Of a stretch of 55,529 nucleotides of DNA, positions 24,153 to 33,500 are shown one piece after another; the first letter of the stretch is position 1; the number at the start of each line of letters is the position of its first letter. The notes below the pieces were generated by a model. It did no database searches. It was not told the origin of the DNA and worked only from the letters and a program-made list of their open reading frames with translations. Both the position numbers and the translations under genes were made by a program. Source of the stretch: Clostridiales bacterium (lineage in GTDB: Bacteria; Bacillota; Clostridia; Lachnospirales; Lachnospiraceae); NCBI GenBank assembly GCA_021204085.1, contig JAJPZY010000045.1:1-55529 (forward strand), given 5' to 3'.

Positions 24153-25481
24153 ATGGAGGAAGAACTGATAAAGCGGATTATGCCCCATAGTCTGGAAGCA
24201 GAACAGTCCGTGATCGGTTCCATGATGATGGACCGGGATGCCATCCTGACTGCGTCGGAGATGCTTGTAAAAGAGGACTTTTATCATCAGCAATACGGCA
24301 TTCTGTTTGAGACAATCACAGAGCTTTTTAACAGCGGAGCAGCTGTAGATATGATTACTCTTCAGAATCGGCTCCGTGAGAAGAACGTTCCACCGGAGAT
24401 CAGCAGCCTGGAATATGTGGCAGATTTGATCACTGCGGTGCCTACCTCGGCAAATGTTCGGTATTACGCGCAGATCGTACAGGACAAATCGATTCTTCGC
24501 AAGCTGATTCGGACAAATGAGGAGATTGCAGATGCCTGCTATCTGGGGCAGGATAGTCTGGAAACCATATTGGATGATACGGAGAAGCGGATTTTTCAGC
24601 TGCTTCAGAGCAGAATGGGCGGCGACTATGTGCCGATCAGAGATATTGTTCTTCAGGCGCTGGATCGGATTGAGCAGGCTTCGCGCACGCAGGGCACCGT
24701 TACCGGTATACCTACCGGTTTTGTGGATCTTGATTATCGCCTCTCCGGACTACAGAATTCTGACCTGATTTTGCTGGCTGCGCGGCCGTCTATGGGCAAG
24801 ACGGCGCTGGCTTTGAATATTGCCCAGTATGTGGCTTTCCATGAGAATATGGCGGTTGCGATTTTCAGTCTCGAGATGTCCAAAGAGCAGTTGGTGAACC
24901 GCCTGTTTTCGCTGGAGTCGCGGGTAGATGCCCAGCAGCTTCGAACCGGAAATCTGTCGGATACCGACTGGGAGAAGCTGATTGAGGGAGCCGGAACGAT
25001 CGGCAATTCGAAGCTGATCCTTGACGACACCCCGGGCATTACTGTTTCGGAGCTTCGAAGCAAATGCAGAAAATATAAGCTGGAGCATGATTTAAAACTG
25101 GTGATTATTGATTATCTGCAGCTGATGTCGGGGTCAAAGAAGACCGATTCAAGGCAGCAGGAGATTTCCGATATTTCCCGTGCGTTAAAGCAGATTGCCA
25201 GAGAACTTCAGGTGCCTGTGATCGCGTTATCCCAGCTTTCCCGCCAGGTAGAACAGCGTCCCGATCACAGACCGATGCTTTCCGACCTGCGTGAGTCCGG
25301 GGCAATCGAGCAGGATGCCGATGTAGTTATGTTTATTTATCGTGATGATTATTATAATAAAGATTCGGAGAACAAAGGTATTGCGGAAGTGATTATTGCC
25401 AAGCAGAGAAACGGCCCGGTCGGGACAGTGAACCTGGTGTGGCTGCCGCAGTACACAAAGTTTGCAAATCTGGAAAAATAA
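24153..25481 (+). CDS. dnaB: replicative DNA helicase
   Basis: Hexameric fork helicase (DnaB in E. coli naming, DnaC in B. subtilis), 442 aa. The N-terminal collar domain starts 'MPHSLEAEQSVIGSMMMD'. The RecA-like motor has Walker A ARPSMGKTALAL, Walker B VIIDYLQLM and the C-terminal 'DLRESGAIEQDADVVMFIYR'. No intein is present. Its probable loader (29072-30049) lies about 4 kb away on the other strand. Confidence 0.97.
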   Translation: MEEELIKRIMPHSLEAEQSVIGSMMMDRDAILTASEMLVKEDFYHQQYGILFETITELFNSGAAVDMITLQNRLREKNVPPEISSLEYVADLITAVPTSANVRYYAQIVQDKSILRKLIRTNEEIADACYLGQDSLETILDDTEKRIFQLLQSRMGGDYVPIRDIVLQALDRIEQASRTQGTVTGIPTGFVDLDYRLSGLQNSDLILLAARPSMGKTALALNIAQYVAFHENMAVAIFSLEMSKEQLVNRLFSLESRVDAQQLRTGNLSDTDWEKLIEGAGTIGNSKLILDDTPGITVSELRSKCRKYKLEHDLKLVIIDYLQLMSGSKKTDSRQQEISDISRALKQIARELQVPVIALSQLSRQVEQRPDHRPMLSDLRESGAIEQDADVVMFIYRDDYYNKDSENKGIAEVIIAKQRNGPVGTVNLVWLPQYTKFANLEK

Positions 25482-25495
25482 AAGGGGGTGTTTTT

Positions 25496-25903
25496 ATGCA
25501 GATACATCAGTCAGCAGAAGATTATCTGGAGTGTATTTTAAAACTGAGTAAAGTTCGTCCGGTGGTTCGTTCCATTGACATTGCTACAGAGATGAATTAT
25601 TCCAAGCCGAGTATCAGTATCGCGATGAAGAATCTTCGCCTGAATGGTTATATTAATGTGGATGATTGCGGATTTATTACACTGACCGATGCGGGGATGG
25701 AGATTGCTGCAAGCATCTATGAACGGCATTTACTTTTTAAAAAATGGTTTGTTTTCCTCGGCGTAGATGAAAAGATTGCGGAGGAGGATGCATGCAGGAT
25801 TGAACATACACTGAGTGCGGAGACGTTTGCTGCGCTGAAAAAGCATATCAATTGTGTGATGGAGGGGAATTGCGGGGAAAATGCAAGTTGCGTATCAAAA
25901 TGA
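25496..25903 (+). CDS. DtxR/MntR-family metal-dependent regulator
   Basis: A 135-aa regulator with an N-terminal winged helix (IDIATEMNYSKPSISIAMKN) and a dimerisation/metal domain whose signature 'ERHLLFKKWFVFLGV' and 'EEDACRIEHTLS' matches the DtxR/MntR family. The Glu, His, Asp and Cys side chains in these two segments are the expected metal ligands. It ends without an SH3-like third domain, as MntR does. AAAGGGGGTG lies just before ATG 25496; the gene follows dnaB by 14 bases and is probably co-transcribed. Manganese or iron response is likely, but the metal is not decided. Confidence 0.88.
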   Translation: MQIHQSAEDYLECILKLSKVRPVVRSIDIATEMNYSKPSISIAMKNLRLNGYINVDDCGFITLTDAGMEIAASIYERHLLFKKWFVFLGVDEKIAEEDACRIEHTLSAETFAALKKHINCVMEGNCGENASCVSK

Positions 25904-25971
25904 TTCAATGGCAATTTGCTGTGGTAACGTACAAAATTTCATACAATCTGTGTGTATGAGACAAAAAAACC

Positions 25972-27380
<1,409 letters not shown>

Positions 27381-27458
27381 TATTCCTGTTAAAAATGCAT
27401 AATTATATGTGAAAAAAGAATAGGGTTTTTTATAAAATAACGATTTAAAAAAATGTGC

Positions 27459-27487
27459 TTGTCAAATTGACGGATTTACGCTAAATT
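27459..27487 (+). promoter_or_regulatory. possible promoter of the HPr-like gene
   Basis: TTGTCA (27459-27464), 17 bases, TAAATT (27482-27487). No clear terminator separates it from gdhA. Confidence 0.4.
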
Positions 27488-27518
27488 ATAAAAGTGTACA
27501 AACGGAGGTTAAGTGAAG

Positions 27519-27776
27519 ATGAGCAGACAGAAGGTTGTGATTGGCGATCTTGCCGGAAAATATGAGAATCCCATTGCTGAGCTGGTTCGTGCAGCCTGCC
27601 AGTTTACCAGTACGATCATTCTGGAGGATGAGACACATCGGGTGAATGCAAAGAGCATTATGGGCATTATGGCTTTCAGCCCGGTCCAGGGGAAGTCGAT
27701 CTGTGTGGAAGCAAGCGGCAGCGATGAAGAGGAGGCCGTGCAGTCAATGGCAAAGTTTTTGCTTTGCGCAGAGTAA
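27519..27776 (+). CDS. HPr-like protein lacking the active-site histidine (Crh-like)
   Basis: An 85-aa protein of the HPr fold. Counting from ATG 27519, residue 15 is Tyr where PTS HPr has the phosphorylated His15, and residue 17 is Asn in place of Arg17; Pro18 is kept. The regulatory site is intact: Ser46 in VNAKSIMGIM, the target of HPr kinase. It therefore cannot carry phosphate to sugar permeases by the usual route, but could act as a Ser46-phosphorylated partner of CcpA, as Crh does in B. subtilis (which has Gln15). GGAGG lies ten bases before the ATG; a GTG at 27513 is possible. It stands alone after gdhA, away from any PTS genes in view. Confidence 0.85.
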   Translation: MSRQKVVIGDLAGKYENPIAELVRAACQFTSTIILEDETHRVNAKSIMGIMAFSPVQGKSICVEASGSDEEEAVQSMAKFLLCAE

Positions 27777-27800
27777 CCGGCAGTTCAGTAGATAAAACGA

Positions 27801-27836
27801 AAGGAAGCATCGAGTGAATCGATGCTTCCTTTTTTC
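27801..27836. terminator. bidirectional terminator
   Basis: AAGGAAGCATCGA (27801-27813) and TCGATGCTTCCTT (27819-27831) form a 13-bp stem with a 5-base loop and a T run, between the HPr-like gene and the convergent prs. Confidence 0.92.
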
Positions 27837-27861
27837 GTGTGCGCCCGGCGGGCACATGTTT

Positions 27862-29055
27862 CTAATCAATGTCATCCAGCTCCTGTTTGTTGTTGTAAGC
27901 CCGCACCACTTCTTTGATACGATTATAAGGGTTTAACAGGTCGCTGATAGAGGCTTCATGGTTCAGCGTGTCAATAATATAGGCAATATACTTGGCCATG
28001 TCGCAGGAGATGTAATAGGGTCTTGATAAAAGCTCCGGAGACTGGTAGGTCAGGTTGGTTGTCACCACCCGGTAAATCAGCCCTTCCTCGACGGCTTTGT
28101 CGAATTTTGCCAGACCGTTGGTGAAGAGACCGAAGGTAGCGATTACAAAAATCCTGCCTGCATTTCGCTTTTTCAGCTCTCTGGCAACATCAATCATACT
28201 TCCGCCGGATGAGATCATATCATCAATGACCCAGACGTCTTTTCCGTTCAGAGAGGAGCCCAGAAACTCATGCGCGACAATGGGGTTCATGCCGTCTACG
28301 ACGCGGCTGTAATCTCTGCGCTTATAAAACATGCCCATATCTACGCCCAGGACACTGGCCATAAAGACGGCTCGCTCGGTGGCGCCCTCGTCCGGGCTGA
28401 TGATCATCAGATGGTCATTATCCACTTTGATATCCGGGCAGGAGCCGAGGATACCCTTTACAAACTGGTAGGCCGGCTGTACCGTTTCAAAACCGCTTAA
28501 GGGAATGGCATTTAAAACACGAGGATCATGGGCGTCGAAGGTGATAATGTTGTCTACTCCCATGTTGACCAGCTCTTTCAGAGCAAGCGCACAGTCCATG
28601 GATTCTCTTGCTGTACGGCGGTGCTGGCGGCTTTCATAGAGGAAAGGCATAATAACAGTAATGCGTTTGGCACGGCCGCATGCGGCAGCAATTACACGTT
28701 TTAAATCCTGGTAATGGTCATCCGGGGACATGTGATTCTCCTGGCCGTAAAGCTTATAAGTCAGGCTGTGATTGGTGACATCTACGAGAATAAACAGGTC
28801 ATGGCCGCGAATGCTCTCTTCTATCCGTCCCTTTGCTTCGCCGCTGCCGAAACGGGGGCAGGAAGCCTCGATAATATAGGAATCACGCATATATCCCTGG
28901 AAGGTAATATCATTTTCATGTTCATGCTGGCGAATGGTCCGCCACCGAACCAGATGTTTATCGACTGCTTCTCCGAGTTCCCTGCAGCTTTCCAGCGGAA
29001 TAATGCCGAGGGAGCCGGCGGGGATTGAATTCAGATTTCGTTTGTCATCATGCAT
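27862..29055 (-). CDS. prs: ribose-phosphate pyrophosphokinase, long form
   Basis: Makes phosphoribosyl pyrophosphate from ribose-5-phosphate and ATP. At 397 aa it is longer than the usual ~315 aa, with an N-terminal extension and inserts, a form I associate with Clostridia. The PRPP-binding loop is 'DVWVIDDMISSGGSMIDVA'. An upstream 'YESRQHRRTARESM' replaces the classical flexible loop, and 'NIITFDAHDPRVLNA' marks the catalytic-domain core. ATG 29055 is preceded at about 12 bases by AAGGAGG; the upstream frame to 29232 runs into the dnaC-like gene. It is downstream of dnaD-like and dnaC-like genes on the same strand and may be co-transcribed. Confidence 0.9.
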   Translation of the reverse strand: MHDDKRNLNSIPAGSLGIIPLESCRELGEAVDKHLVRWRTIRQHEHENDITFQGYMRDSYIIEASCPRFGSGEAKGRIEESIRGHDLFILVDVTNHSLTYKLYGQENHMSPDDHYQDLKRVIAAACGRAKRITVIMPFLYESRQHRRTARESMDCALALKELVNMGVDNIITFDAHDPRVLNAIPLSGFETVQPAYQFVKGILGSCPDIKVDNDHLMIISPDEGATERAVFMASVLGVDMGMFYKRRDYSRVVDGMNPIVAHEFLGSSLNGKDVWVIDDMISSGGSMIDVARELKKRNAGRIFVIATFGLFTNGLAKFDKAVEEGLIYRVVTTNLTYQSPELLSRPYYISCDMAKYIAYIIDTLNHEASISDLLNPYNRIKEVVRAYNNKQELDDID

Positions 29056-29071
29056 TTGGGGTAAATCCTCC

Positions 29072-30049
29072 TTAGAATGTTTTTTGTATCCTGATATCTT
29101 TTCCAAACAGGTGCAGCAGCAGGAAATTGCTGGTGATCCTGGAAAAAACGCGCTCAGAGTAGATCGCTGCGATATCTTTGAGATCCAGATTAGTGGATAT
29201 AAGAGTTGCCTTCCGGCGCAGGATCCGTTCATTCAGACACACAAAAAACTGGGACGAGGTGAACGAATTCGTCATCTCCGTACCCAGATCGTCAATGATG
29301 AGCAGATCACAATCAAAGATATTGCGATAGTCTGATGCCGACGCCGCATCTCTGCCGAATGCGTGTTGTGCCAGTCGGTCAAAAAGCTCATGGGCAGAAA
29401 AATAAATCACGGAATGCCCGCTGTCCAGAAGCTCCTTTGCAATACAGTGGGAGAGAAAAGTCTTCCCTACCCCCGTATCTCCGAAGAGCAGTATGTTCTG
29501 GTATTCCGTGTCAAAATTATGTACGAACTGCCTGCATTTTGTGTAGGCGTTCTGTGCAGCCGTACGGGAGGAAATTTCCTCATCCGGGCTATACAGTTCA
29601 CTGGTATAATAATCAAAAGAAAAGTTTTTAAAATTCTCTTCTTCCAGTATGGATGAGAGGTTCGACTGGGTGTAAACCAGATCGATCGCCGCCTGTGTCA
29701 GACAGTGGCATCTGCGGTTCCCGATATATCCGGTATCCTGACAGTCCGGGCATTCAAAAGGCGGCTCAAAATAGTCTGCAGGATACCCAAGGGAGAGAAG
29801 CAGGTCTGTTTTTTGGGCAGTGAGAGCTGCAATTTCCTCCCCTGCGCCGGAAAGGGCATGTGTATCGCCGTTTAACAGCCGGCGTGCCCGGGACACACTT
29901 TGATGAGCGATCTGCGCATCCAGATCAGCCATTCGGGGAGATAGCGCTGCAATCTCCTTCTTCCGATCTTCGATGAGATGCCTGCGGCGAAGCTGTCTGT
30001 CCTGATAAGACCGCATGATTTCGTCATACTGTGTGTTGGTAAGAGACAT
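29072..30049 (-). CDS. DnaC/DnaI-type helicase loader ATPase
   Basis: A 325-aa AAA+ ATPase of the DnaC/IstB family, probably the loader that places the DnaB helicase on origin DNA. Walker A is LLFGDTGVGKTFLS, Walker B LLIIDDLGTE, and 'ISTNLDLKDIAAIYSERVFS' matches the sensor and arginine-finger region. The N-terminal half has a predicted coiled coil and a zinc-type CPDC...CHC set, as in DnaI. GGAG precedes the ATG. It lies ten bases downstream of the DnaD-like gene, a primosome pair. Confidence 0.92.
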   Translation of the reverse strand: MSLTNTQYDEIMRSYQDRQLRRRHLIEDRKKEIAALSPRMADLDAQIAHQSVSRARRLLNGDTHALSGAGEEIAALTAQKTDLLLSLGYPADYFEPPFECPDCQDTGYIGNRRCHCLTQAAIDLVYTQSNLSSILEEENFKNFSFDYYTSELYSPDEEISSRTAAQNAYTKCRQFVHNFDTEYQNILLFGDTGVGKTFLSHCIAKELLDSGHSVIYFSAHELFDRLAQHAFGRDAASASDYRNIFDCDLLIIDDLGTEMTNSFTSSQFFVCLNERILRRKATLISTNLDLKDIAAIYSERVFSRITSNFLLLHLFGKDIRIQKTF

Positions 30050-30058
30050 GTGAACTCC

Positions 30059-31111
30059 TTATTTTAATGAATTCTGAACGAGGCGTTTCTGAATTTCATC
30101 GTAGTTGTTTTCCCGCTGCTTAAAATTGATAAAGCGGTTCGGTGTGCCCGACGCGCTGCCTACGGCCCGCTTTGTGCGCTGCCCCTGTGTCTGGCGGAAA
30201 GCGTCGTCTGATTTTTGAACGTCTGCCAGAGTATGTATGTTCTGTGTCTGCCAGGACTTCAGTATAGAATTAGCATATCCGAAGCTGGGCTCATGGATGG
30301 CTCGAATGGTGCGCGTGCAGGCTTCTCCGATCATTTCCGCGGAAAAACCAAGAGAGTCGCTCCATTGTTTTACATAATCCATCTCTGAGGGAACCAGATT
30401 GCGTCCGCGGATACCGAAAGCTTTCATAACGGTGCAGTAGACAGCCGAAGTCTGGTTAGCATATGTTCTGGCATCCTCTGCTGTATGAATCCCCTTTTCC
30501 GCATATTCTTCCGCAATCTTCTGCATGTAATGCAGGCTGGTGTGGCCCTTGGCTACGCTGTTCTCAATGAGAAACTCAATGAGCTCCGCGGAAAATCCCA
30601 GCTCATCATACCAAAAGAAAATCGTGTTTAAGTCAGAATGATTCAGCGTCCTTCCGAGGTACTGCTCCGCAATAAAGAGCAGTTCTCTGGTATCTTCCTT
30701 CTCGCAGAAGGCCTGAAGATCGTCGGCAGAGTGGTCAGGCGAGGCTGTTTTTGTTGCCCGGATGAACTGGCTGGCTGTGTCAGAGGGGACCTTTGCCGGC
30801 TGTTCATTTGCCGTGTGATCCGTCAGAAAACAAATGCCGGACAGATTCCGGCTGCTGTCGTATTCCAGACGAAACAAATGCAGCTTTTCCCAGTATCTCA
30901 ATGCGCGCAAAACGTCCCGCTCGGTACAGTTAAAGTGGTCAGCAATCTGAGACAGTGAAAAACTGCACTCGAGCCGGCTGAGGCTTCGCAGCAGATAAAG
31001 ATAAATCTTGACATATTCGCCATTGGCCTGTGCCATATACTCGTCAATGAAGCTGTTCGGAACAGCCGTAACAGCCTGTGACTGTTCATTATATATTGAA
31101 ATCTTCGACAT
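30059..31111 (-). CDS. DnaD-domain primosome protein
   Basis: A 350-aa replication-initiation protein with an N-terminal winged helix ('FSLSQIADHFNCTERDVLRA') and two DnaD-type regions ('FFWYDELGFSAELIEFLIEN' and 'QWSDSLGFSAEMIGEACTRT' followed by SILKSW and a YANxI-type motif). This two-copy layout resembles B. subtilis DnaB/DnaD, which remodel DNA before helicase loading. ATG 31111 has GAGAGAG upstream; a longer frame to 31231 passes through the promoter. First gene of dnaD-like/dnaC-like/prs. Confidence 0.9.
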   Translation of the reverse strand: MSKISIYNEQSQAVTAVPNSFIDEYMAQANGEYVKIYLYLLRSLSRLECSFSLSQIADHFNCTERDVLRALRYWEKLHLFRLEYDSSRNLSGICFLTDHTANEQPAKVPSDTASQFIRATKTASPDHSADDLQAFCEKEDTRELLFIAEQYLGRTLNHSDLNTIFFWYDELGFSAELIEFLIENSVAKGHTSLHYMQKIAEEYAEKGIHTAEDARTYANQTSAVYCTVMKAFGIRGRNLVPSEMDYVKQWSDSLGFSAEMIGEACTRTIRAIHEPSFGYANSILKSWQTQNIHTLADVQKSDDAFRQTQGQRTKRAVGSASGTPNRFINFKQRENNYDEIQKRLVQNSLK

Positions 31112-31137
31112 ACAAATCTCTCTCTCTTTCGCCTCAA

Positions 31138-31166
31138 AGTATAGCACAGGACGTGAAAAAAGAGAA
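31138..31166 (-). promoter_or_regulatory. possible promoter of the dnaD-like operon
   Basis: On the minus strand, TATACT (31143-31138) with a weak TTCTCT (31166-31161) 17 bases upstream. The DnaA-box-like cluster starts eight bases further upstream. Confidence 0.4.
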
Positions 31167-31173
31167 GGAAAAG

Positions 31174-31228
31174 ATACCCACAGATTTCCGTGGAAAACTA
31201 GTTGGACTCCCGTGGATATCGTGGAAAA
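31174..31228. promoter_or_regulatory. cluster of four DnaA-box-like sequences
   Basis: ATACCCACA (31174-31182), CGTGGAAAA (31189-31197), CGTGGATAT (31211-31219) and CGTGGAAAA (31220-31228). Compared with TTATCCACA/TGTGGATAA or its TGTGGAAAA variant, they match at 7, 8, 7 and 8 of 9 bases. The two identical copies are 31 bases apart, about three helical turns. Confidence 0.4.
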
Positions 31229-31296
31229 CAATGTGCAAAAAGAAAGTTAATCTGCGAATAAAACGGATCTTTTTGTGCGATATTTTCCGGAAAAGC

Positions 31297-32679
31297 TTAA
31301 TTGTCTGTCAAAAGATCTTCTCCCACGCGGTAAATATCCCCGGCTCCCATAGTTATCAACAAATCTTTGTGCAAAGAATTTTTGATAATGAAATTTTCGA
31401 TGGCTTTAAAGTTTGGAAAGTAGTAACTCCTGGTACCTCGTTTTTGAATCTCCGCGGCCAGATCTTCCGAGCGGATTCCCAGTGTATCCGTTTCTCTTGC
31501 AGCATATACATCTGCCAGGATGACTACATCTGCGAGGGAAAGCGCATCGGCGAACTCATTCCAGAAGGCCTTAGTCCGCGTGTAGGTGTGCGGCTGGAAC
31601 ACACATACAATGCGGCCGTGAGGATAGTTTTTGGCCGCAGTCAGGGTAGCCCGGATCTCTGTAGGATGATGTGCGTAATCATCAATGACGGTGACACCGT
31701 TGAAAGTTCCCTTGTACTCAAAGCGGCGTGCGGTTCCTCCAAAAGAGGAAAGTCCCCGGATGATGATATCATCGGAAAGGCCGGCTTCTTTTGCAAAAGC
31801 AATCGATGCCAGCGCGTTTGCGACATTGTGGCTGCCCGGTACATGAAGTGTGACATAACCGCCTTTCTGACCCCGGCAGATCCAGGTGAAGGAGGCACAG
31901 GCTTTTTCATCGAAGGTAATGTCTGCTGCGGTATAATCTTCCGACCCTTTTATGCCGAATGTTACCACACGGCGGTCAATGTCTGCAGTGATTTCTTCCG
32001 GAGCGTCAACGGCGCTGTTTAAGATTACCGTGCCGCCATCCAGAGTACCTGAGGCAAATTGATGAAAGGAACGGCGGATGTCATTCAGATCCTTAAAGAA
32101 GTCCATGTGATCTTCTTCTATATTAAGGATGATACTGTAGCGGGGATGGAAATTCAGAAAGCTGTTAGTATATTCACAGGCTTCTGTCAGAAAAACTTCT
32201 GATCCGCCGACTCGGATGTTGCCGCCGATGGCATCCAGCATTCCGCCCACGGAGATGGTGGGATCCGCATCTGCGGCCAGGAGAATATGCGCGATCATCG
32301 AAGTCGTTGTAGTCTTGCCGTGTGTTCCGGAAACGGCAACAGACTTCGTATAATTATCCATAAGCTGTCCGAGAAACTGCGCACGGCTCAGCATGGGGAT
32401 GCCGGCTGCCTGCGCCGCGCTCCACTCCGGATTATCCGGATGAATCGCGGCAGTATATACGACCAGATCGATGTCATCTGTAATATTCTCCGCCTTTTGC
32501 CCGATCAAAATCACTGCGCCATGCGCCTTCAGCCGCTCTGTAAGATCCGACGCCTTATTATCCGAGCCGGAGACAGAAAATCCCTCTTTCAAAACAATCT
32601 CCGCCAGCCCGCTCATGCTGATCCCGCCGATGCCGATAAAGTGAATATGAATCGGCCTGTTAAAATCTATTCTATACAT
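31297..32679 (-). CDS. murC: UDP-N-acetylmuramate--L-alanine ligase
   Basis: Adds L-alanine to UDP-MurNAc in peptidoglycan precursor synthesis; 460 aa, normal. It begins 'MYRIDFNRPIHIHFIGIGGI', followed by the Mur-ligase ATP loop SGTHGKTTTTSMI, 'NIEEDHMDFFKDL' and 'IDDYAHHPTEI' with 'FQPHTYTRTKAF' in the C-domain. AAGGA lies about eight bases before ATG 32679. It is divergent from pth across an intergenic region of about 190 bases. Confidence 0.97.
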   Translation of the reverse strand: MYRIDFNRPIHIHFIGIGGISMSGLAEIVLKEGFSVSGSDNKASDLTERLKAHGAVILIGQKAENITDDIDLVVYTAAIHPDNPEWSAAQAAGIPMLSRAQFLGQLMDNYTKSVAVSGTHGKTTTTSMIAHILLAADADPTISVGGMLDAIGGNIRVGGSEVFLTEACEYTNSFLNFHPRYSIILNIEEDHMDFFKDLNDIRRSFHQFASGTLDGGTVILNSAVDAPEEITADIDRRVVTFGIKGSEDYTAADITFDEKACASFTWICRGQKGGYVTLHVPGSHNVANALASIAFAKEAGLSDDIIIRGLSSFGGTARRFEYKGTFNGVTVIDDYAHHPTEIRATLTAAKNYPHGRIVCVFQPHTYTRTKAFWNEFADALSLADVVILADVYAARETDTLGIRSEDLAAEIQKRGTRSYYFPNFKAIENFIIKNSLHKDLLITMGAGDIYRVGEDLLTDN

Positions 32680-32807
32680 GTTCGTATCCTTCCTTTTCAC
32701 AATCTTAGCTGTATGTTTCCATAGGATTTGAATTTTAGTTTTTCATAACCGTCCGAAGCAATCTTCCTCTTCAGTATACCAAAACGGAGGAAATTGTAAA
32801 GTGCCTG

Positions 32808-32837
32808 TTGCGCGAACAGTCCCCTTAGTGATACAAT
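32808..32837 (+). promoter_or_regulatory. promoter of pth-mfd
   Basis: TTGCGC (32808-32813), 18 bases, TACAAT (32832-32837), 30 bases before the pth start. Confidence 0.45.
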
Positions 32838-32867
32838 AAAAATCACTTTGTTGAAAGGAAAAAAACC

Positions 32868-33443
32868 ATGTTTTTAATCGTCGGACTGGGAAATCCCACG
32901 GAAAAATATGAAAAGACCCGTCACAATGTAGGCTTTGATGTGATTGACGCGCTGGCAGACCGTTATGATATTCGGGTGTCTGTAAAAAAGAGCCGGGCAC
33001 TTTGCGGGAGCGGCGTGATCGAAGGGCAGAAGGTGCTTCTGGCCAAACCGCAGACCTTTATGAACTTAAGCGGTGACAGTGTGTCCCGGCTTCTGCAGTT
33101 TTATAAGTTGGATCCGGAGAAAGAACTGATCGTGGTTTTTGATGATATCAGTCTGTCCCCGGGCAATATTCGGGTGCGCAGATCCGGTAGTGCCGGCGGC
33201 CATAACGGCGTCAGGGATATTATTGCGAAGACCGGGTCGGACCAGTTTGCCCGGGTGAGAGTCGGTGTTGGGGAGAAGCCCGCTGACGGCGATCTGGTCA
33301 ATCATGTGCTGGGACATTTTTCCGCGAGTGACCGCAGGCTGGTAGACGAGGCGATTGCCGATGCGGCAAGCGCTGTCAGCCTGATGGCAGCCGGAAAGAT
33401 TGATGAGGCAATGAACCGGTATAACAGGAAAAAGTATGAGTAA
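32868..33443 (+). CDS. pth: peptidyl-tRNA hydrolase
   Basis: Frees tRNA from prematurely released peptidyl-tRNA; 191 aa. Family motifs are 'FLIVGLGNPTEKYEKTRHNV' with the catalytic His, KPQTFMNLSG and 'SGSAGGHNGVRDI'. It precedes mfd with 57 bases between them, the same order as in Bacillus. Confidence 0.97.
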   Translation: MFLIVGLGNPTEKYEKTRHNVGFDVIDALADRYDIRVSVKKSRALCGSGVIEGQKVLLAKPQTFMNLSGDSVSRLLQFYKLDPEKELIVVFDDISLSPGNIRVRRSGSAGGHNGVRDIIAKTGSDQFARVRVGVGEKPADGDLVNHVLGHFSASDRRLVDEAIADAASAVSLMAAGKIDEAMNRYNRKKYE

Positions 33444-33500
33444 AGCAAGTTACTGTGAATAGTAACCATACAGTATAGAAGGAAGACTGGGAGTCTTGGG

